Below, in pieces: positions 42,290 to 46,578 of a DNA stretch of 46,578 nucleotides (position 1 is its first letter; each line of letters opens with the position of its first letter). The translations under genes and the position numbers were made by a program. Source of the stretch: Sphingobacterium sp. UBA4616. GTDB taxonomy: Bacteria > Bacteroidota > Bacteroidia > Sphingobacteriales > Sphingobacteriaceae. The DNA is taken from positions 1-46,578 of the forward strand of contig DGIS01000013.1 in the NCBI GenBank assembly GCA_002386525.1, in the 5' to 3' direction. The notes under the pieces were generated by a model, which saw only the letters and a program-made list of their open reading frames with translations, was not told the DNA's origin and did no database searches.

Positions 42290-44259
42290 TTTTTACTAAT
42301 TAATTTTAGATCTACTTTTTGTTGTTGAATGATACGGGAATATAATTCTTTGAGTGAAAAATATTCATCGACCGAAAATAGGGGTTTGTTGAACGTGAGG
42401 CTCTGTAGGATTTCGATTTGGTTGCCATCAGTTTGGCTGACATATTTATATTTTGCAGTGGACTCAGGCAGCGCTAAGGACACATTTTGAGGCTTTTCAA
42501 CAATTTCATACTGATCTGGGATTGTTAATCTGACTGCGTACAATGTTTTGGATTTAAAGCCCATGTCGACAGGGTAGGTTCTTTCCTGCGCCTTAAATGG
42601 GTTGTGGGAGATCCTGTCAATGATAGTTGGAGCCAAAACGATCTCACCTTGTCCCGTCTGTTTGGAAACATCCGCGACGACATCGAATTCTTCTATCAAC
42701 GTTTTGTCAATATCCTCAAGGTTTTGGATATTCGACTTTATCAGTGTAATGTTGGGCATTTCTTCGTCCATTTTTTCCCAATATTCTTCCAAAGAATTAA
42801 ATTTAGCAATATGTTGACGCTTTAAGAATGCTTTGTTGCCTCTACTGCTTATAGTTAATTTTCCCTTAATTTTTGATTGTTCATCTAAAGCTCCTTCCAA
42901 GACATAGTTTACTTCGGAAAATTCTGTCGCTACAAGTGGGAACCAATTCGAGCTTTTTTTAGAATAGATGATTCTTCCCCGTTCATTTAAACATTGTAAA
43001 GGCAATTCTCCAAAAGGCAAGTAAGCATTAGTGGCATCCAATGTATATTTTACGCCATCGATATCCACGCAAGCGATGACGTAGTCAAAGTCAGATAATA
43101 TAGGAAAAAGCGCATTAGGCGTACCGTTTCGGCGGGTCGAGAGAATGACGGGGTATGCCTCCAGGTCTGCAGCCATTAAAGCGGTTACTAACGCTAAATT
43201 AATATCCCCAATATTTCCATTCCTTTTTTCTAGTGCTTTTTCAACGCCTGTTTCTGCATATTTGCCTAAATGATTATTCCATTTTATTTGTTTGTTGATA
43301 TAGTTATATACCTTTTTTGCTTTTTCAAGTTTGCTATCATTAGGCGATATAATTGTTGCTAAACTGGATTTGAATACATCTGTTTTTTTTAATTGACCAC
43401 CAAAGGTCTTTTCATTCATCAGGTCTATATCGACGTCTTTCCAAGTTTTGCTAAATGTCTTCTTACTACCCGTGCTCGGATAAAAAATCGATTCAAGTTC
43501 ATAATAAATTGCAGATTTAAAATTGGTGGGGGAAGTCATGTAATCCTCTTCGATAAATGCCGGAACGTTCTTCATTGTATAGGTCAATTTTGAACAATCC
43601 ATTCTTAGACCATCTAGAAAAATATACTCTCTCAATACTTCACCTTTTTGATCGGTAAGTTTATAAGATCCACGTAAAGCTACATTGTAGGTGAAAGAAG
43701 CAGGTATGATTGCAATGTATTGACTCCGTATTTTAGGGAGATCATCTTGAAATTCCCATGTCTTAAAATTAAATAAGTCCTGCTCTAGCGTTCGATAAGA
43801 TACTTCAATGATAGATCCCTCTTTAATATTCGGAAGCGTGAATTTATTAAGGTCCAGATGTGCTGAATAATTTTCTTTGAAAACTTTTTTATTTTCAAGC
43901 GCTGTTCTCTCTATTTTACCGTTTTCTAAGTTATATGTAACAGCCTTTAATTCATCAAAGTAGTCACGTATATAATTTCCACGTTTATAAGATGGAATTT
44001 CAAAATTAGCTTTTTTAAATCCTTCTTTGTCTATGATACGGATTAGTACATGGTATTCATGAAGAAGTTTGATACGGTTATCATAATCATCCACGAAAAC
44101 AGAGCTTTGACCAAACTCATTCAGAACGATAGCATGGGCATTGCTATCCAAATCTGTACGTGAGAAATCCGAAATAGAAACTTTACCAAAATCGAAATTT
44201 TGGGCTACACTATTTGTATAAATAGAAAATATTAAAAATAGCGTTAAAAACTGGCGCAT
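42286..44259 (-). CDS. DUF3857 / transglutaminase-like pseudoenzyme
   Basis: Exported protein of 657 residues with the same architecture as its neighbour: signal peptide (ending SVA-QNF), DUF3857 and transglutaminase-like core. The catalytic positions are altered: the nucleophile site reads NIGDINLAL with isoleucine I353 for Cys, and the His site reads FDYVIACV with Tyr. Only the Asp site (YTLDATN) remains. It therefore cannot work as a cysteine transglutaminase or protease and probably acts by binding. It is the first gene of the pair and has a promoter at 44281-44308. Confidence 0.78.
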   Translation of the reverse strand: MRQFLTLFLIFSIYTNSVAQNFDFGKVSISDFSRTDLDSNAHAIVLNEFGQSSVFVDDYDNRIKLLHEYHVLIRIIDKEGFKKANFEIPSYKRGNYIRDYFDELKAVTYNLENGKIERTALENKKVFKENYSAHLDLNKFTLPNIKEGSIIEVSYRTLEQDLFNFKTWEFQDDLPKIRSQYIAIIPASFTYNVALRGSYKLTDQKGEVLREYIFLDGLRMDCSKLTYTMKNVPAFIEEDYMTSPTNFKSAIYYELESIFYPSTGSKKTFSKTWKDVDIDLMNEKTFGGQLKKTDVFKSSLATIISPNDSKLEKAKKVYNYINKQIKWNNHLGKYAETGVEKALEKRNGNIGDINLALVTALMAADLEAYPVILSTRRNGTPNALFPILSDFDYVIACVDIDGVKYTLDATNAYLPFGELPLQCLNERGRIIYSKKSSNWFPLVATEFSEVNYVLEGALDEQSKIKGKLTISSRGNKAFLKRQHIAKFNSLEEYWEKMDEEMPNITLIKSNIQNLEDIDKTLIEEFDVVADVSKQTGQGEIVLAPTIIDRISHNPFKAQERTYPVDMGFKSKTLYAVRLTIPDQYEIVEKPQNVSLALPESTAKYKYVSQTDGNQIEILQSLTFNKPLFSVDEYFSLKELYSRIIQQQKVDLKLISKK

Positions 44260-44280
44260 AACTATAGGTGTAATAATTCA

Positions 44281-44308
44281 CAAATATAAGTTTTTAGCCA
44301 AAATTAAA
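44281..44308 (-). promoter_or_regulatory. promoter of the DUF3857 gene pair
   Basis: On the reverse strand TTTA (44308-44305), a 16-nt spacer and a perfect -7 TATATTTG (44288-44281). Start near 44273, about 14 nt before the ATG at 44259. Confidence 0.5.
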
Positions 44309-44324
44309 CGATAATTCAGGATAA

Positions 44325-44699
44325 TTATTTATCTAACTGCAAAAGATTGTTTATAATTTCAGTGATATTATCGATATCCTCACCATCTTCCAGCATCGAG
44401 AATGCTAGATAGGTGGCATATATTTCTGGGCTGAATTTCACGTGCTTATCAGCGATAAATCTATCGATCTGTTCTTCATTGCATTCAAAATGAATGTTTT
44501 GTAATTCATTGAAAAGATTAGTCGAAATTGTCTGATGATTTTCACCACAGGCAAAACCTGCAATAATATGGAATAGAAACTTATCGGTTATTTCGTCATC
44601 TTCCTTTTTAAACATAGCACGAATATGCTTATAATCGAATTTAGTTTTTGCACTATTCACAATAGTATCCCAAATCTGATATTCTGCTTTTGTCTCCAT
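44325..44699 (-). CDS. uncharacterised small helical protein
   Basis: Cytosolic protein of 124 residues, mostly helical and acidic. I recognise no domain. Features are an N-terminal amphipathic part (YQIWDTIVNSAKTKFDYKHI), a central short Cys-containing segment (GFACGENHQ) and an acidic C-terminus (MLEDGEDIDNITEIINNLLQ). No signal peptide or membrane helix. It ends 65 nt before the DUF3857 pair start and does not share its promoter. The open stretch 44700-45023 between it and the next gene shows no feature that I can support. Confidence 0.55.
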   Translation of the reverse strand: METKAEYQIWDTIVNSAKTKFDYKHIRAMFKKEDDEITDKFLFHIIAGFACGENHQTISTNLFNELQNIHFECNEEQIDRFIADKHVKFSPEIYATYLAFSMLEDGEDIDNITEIINNLLQLDK

Positions 44700-45023
44700 A
44701 GCTCGTTTTAAATTTATAATGGTATACCTAATATAGTAAAAATAATTTGACTTTTGGCAAGGAACATGAAACTTATAAGCTTTCCTGACTTGATGGGATA
44801 GGCTGATTATTCGTAGATCAACTATTGGGGGTGCGAATTGAAGCCAAATCGCTTTTAAAATATACCTTAATGAATGTTTTTTCTTTTTTTGCTAGCTATG
44901 GCGATAGAATGTTATGGAAACCTTTGTTTGGTGCGATGATGATTTAAAATTAATAGTTGGATTCGATTTTTTTAGTAATTTAAGCGGGAAAATGAAATGG
45001 TTTAGATGACCTAATTTATAATT

Positions 45024-45548
45024 ATGATAACACGAATAGTAATGATCATTGTGCTATTTTGCCTATCAAAGGCTGGACTTGGCCAACAGGTGAATATAGA
45101 TAAAATTCGAAGGGAATATGCGGGGGCTGTAAAGGATGAGGATCTATGTGAACATAATTTAAAGGTGCTAACTGAGGGAGCTAAATCACCTACTGATAAA
45201 GTATACTTGGCAGCTTATCAGATCCTTTTAGCTAAACATATCGGTAATCCATTTAAAAAAGTTGGGCAGTTTAAAGCGGGTAAAAATTATTTGGAAGAAG
45301 TGATAAAAGAAAATCCCAATCATATTGAAGCGCGGTTTATACGGTGGAGTGTACAGGTACATGCACCTTCTTTTTTGGGTTATAACAATAATATTCTTGA
45401 AGATAAAAACTTCCTTGTTAAAAATCTGTACAAATTACCTAATGAGGAAGCCAAATCCATTATTTATAACTATTTAAAAGGCGCGAATCCTTACCTCAAA
45501 GGTGCACAGATATTTAGTTCAACCGAATTAAAAGAGTTAGCTCAATAG
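45024..45548 (+). CDS. conserved exported protein of unknown function
   Basis: Exported protein of 174 residues with a signal peptide ending GLG-QQ (about residue 21). The remainder is helical, TPR-like (AAYQILLAKHIGNPFKK and YLEEVIKENPNHIEARF). It contains an invariant-looking block IEARFIRWSVQVHAPSFLGY followed by ILEDKNFLV that I recall from other Bacteroidetes hypothetical proteins. Function unknown. It precedes the OmpA lipoprotein on the same strand by 100 nt. Confidence 0.6.
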   Translation: MITRIVMIIVLFCLSKAGLGQQVNIDKIRREYAGAVKDEDLCEHNLKVLTEGAKSPTDKVYLAAYQILLAKHIGNPFKKVGQFKAGKNYLEEVIKENPNHIEARFIRWSVQVHAPSFLGYNNNILEDKNFLVKNLYKLPNEEAKSIIYNYLKGANPYLKGAQIFSSTELKELAQ

Positions 45549-45569
45549 ACGTTAAAGGTTGTTAATTTG

Positions 45570-45586
45570 AAACACCTAAGGTGTTT
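45570..45586. repeat. 8-bp inverted repeat before the OmpA lipoprotein gene
   Basis: AAACACCT (45570-45577) and AGGTGTTT (45579-45586) flank one base. It lies 22 nt after one stop and 63 nt before the next start, so it may end the first gene's transcript or bind a regulator. Only TTGG follows, a weak terminator tail. Confidence 0.45.
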
Positions 45587-45648
45587 TGGCTAGAATATTG
45601 TGTATCTTGCTGTATGAATTAATTCAACATCTACAAAAAGAGTATATC

Positions 45649-46548
45649 ATGAAGAATTTAGTTTTTCCAATGTCAGTATTGACGGCCAGTTTGTTTGTTA
45701 TCGGATGTGGCGTCAGCAAAAAACAATATGCTGGCTTACAGTCGGACTACAATAAATTACAAACAGAGCATAGTCAGTTAAACAAGCAATATCAAGACGG
45801 GCAGCTTCAAATAGCGGAAGGTCGCACGAGAATTAAGAGTTTAGAGGATCAGCTTGCCACCGAAAAACAAAATAATGCTGATCTGCGATCTGCCTATGTT
45901 GCTTTGCAGAAGTCGTTAGATAATAGTATTAATCAGAATTCACAGGGAAATATTAATATTTCCAAGTTGGTTGACGAAATCAACGCTTCAAACAAATACA
46001 TTAAACATCTGGTAGAAACGAAGAATAAATCCGACTCTTTAAATCTAGTATTATCAAACAATTTAACTAGATCGCTTAGCCGTGAAGAGTTGCAGGAAGT
46101 TGATGTACAGGTCTTGAAAGGGGTGGTTTATATTTCACTTGCCGATAATATGCTTTACAAATCCGGCAGTTATGAAATTAACGATAGAGCAGATCAGACA
46201 TTGAGTAAAATTGCAAAGATCATTCAGGACTATAGAGATTACGAAGTATTGATTGAAGGTAATACCGATACCGACCCGATTTCAAAACCTAATATTCGTA
46301 ATAACTGGGATTTAAGTACCCTAAGAGCTTCTTCTGTGGTACAGGCTTTACAGAATAAATATGGTGTGGATCCAAAACGCTTAACTGCGGGGGGTAGGGG
46401 AGAATATAACCCTATAGCGGACAATTCCACAGCGCTCGGTAAGCAACGGAATAGAAGAACACAAATTATTATAACCCCAAAATTGGATCAATTTATGGAA
46501 TTAATTGATAAAGCTCCAGAATCTACAGAAGTTCCATCAGCACAATAA
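45649..46548 (+). CDS. OmpA family peptidoglycan-associated lipoprotein
   Basis: Lipoprotein of 299 residues. A signal peptide ends in the lipobox FVIGC (C20). A coiled coil (about 27-135, heptad-like with SKKQYAGLQSDYNKLQTEHS) is followed by a C-terminal OmpA domain (about 175-290). That domain shows VLIEGNTDTDP, LSTLRASSVVQAL and GRGEYNPIADNSTALGKQRN with RRTQI, the peptidoglycan (DAP) binding signature. It anchors the outer membrane to the cell wall. A longer frame from 45586 is rejected because the ATG at 45649 makes a proper signal peptide. Confidence 0.9.
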   Translation: MKNLVFPMSVLTASLFVIGCGVSKKQYAGLQSDYNKLQTEHSQLNKQYQDGQLQIAEGRTRIKSLEDQLATEKQNNADLRSAYVALQKSLDNSINQNSQGNINISKLVDEINASNKYIKHLVETKNKSDSLNLVLSNNLTRSLSREELQEVDVQVLKGVVYISLADNMLYKSGSYEINDRADQTLSKIAKIIQDYRDYEVLIEGNTDTDPISKPNIRNNWDLSTLRASSVVQALQNKYGVDPKRLTAGGRGEYNPIADNSTALGKQRNRRTQIIITPKLDQFMELIDKAPESTEVPSAQ

Positions 46549-46578
46549 TTTGGATTAGATAGAATAAAAAAATCCTTT

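Noticed and set aside
45586..45648. N-terminal extension of the OmpA lipoprotein
   Set aside because: The signal peptide and lipobox start only at the ATG at 45649; the extension contains no conserved sequence.
1..46578. CRISPR array, insertion sequence, prophage or rRNA operon
   Set aside because: No regularly spaced repeats, transposase or phage genes, or rRNA motifs were seen.

Overview
The window is ordinary chromosomal DNA of a Bacteroidetes bacterium, most likely a Sphingobacteriaceae member such as Sphingobacterium. Taxonomy is inferred from gene content: BamA with two OmpH genes, a glycine-lipid acyltransferase pair, DUF3857 proteins, GH97 and GH127 enzymes and DUF4142. It also rests on recurrent Bacteroidetes-type promoter elements (TTTG or near match, about 20 nt, then TAnnTTTG) in front of genes on both strands. 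No rRNA, insertion sequence, CRISPR array or prophage was seen.

Layout. 1-4.6 kb: ppc (PEP carboxylase), a DUF4142 lipoprotein, a short Ppx/GppA phosphatase and tRNA-Leu(GAG). 4.8-5.9 kb: a lipoprotein that I read as a diverged cholesterol-dependent-cytolysin (CDC) fold without the membrane-recognition domain. This is the most unusual gene here. 5.9-7.0 kb: SRPBCC and DinB proteins. 7.3-11.7 kb: convergent GH97 and GH127 glycosidases separated by a perfect hairpin. 12-13.2 kb: a LOG-family hydrolase, then 670 nt without a clear gene that holds a candidate structured small RNA. 13.2-16.2 kb: a two-gene membrane iron-sulfur oxidoreductase module and a TetR regulator. 16.5-23.4 kb: an envelope and housekeeping block on the minus strand (CBS protein, nadK, uppS, bamA, two ompH). 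23.6-25.5 kb: glsA-glsB. 25.5-29.4 kb: glycerol operon glpD-glpK-glpF. 29.8-36.4 kb: a thioredoxin-like protein, a PLP decarboxylase (SpeA-like), argS, a Gfo/Idh/MocA oxidoreductase and an HI0933-type flavoprotein. 36.5-39.5 kb: a WYL regulator with an upstream dyad, rnpB (RNase P RNA) and an NtrC-type response regulator. 39.6-46.5 kb: a HAD phosphatase, two translationally coupled DUF3857 proteins (one a pseudo-transglutaminase), two uncharacterised proteins and an OmpA lipoprotein.

How the genes fit together. UppS makes the lipid carrier for envelope polymers. BamA with OmpH/Skp builds outer-membrane proteins. GlsA/GlsB make glycine lipids, and OmpA ties the outer membrane to peptidoglycan. 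GlpF, GlpK and GlpD bring glycerol into central metabolism, and Ppc replenishes oxaloacetate. The glycosidases extend sugar release in the periplasm. Start codons were moved downstream of the longest frame where family N-termini, signal peptides or promoters demanded it. All functions are read from sequence motifs without database searches.
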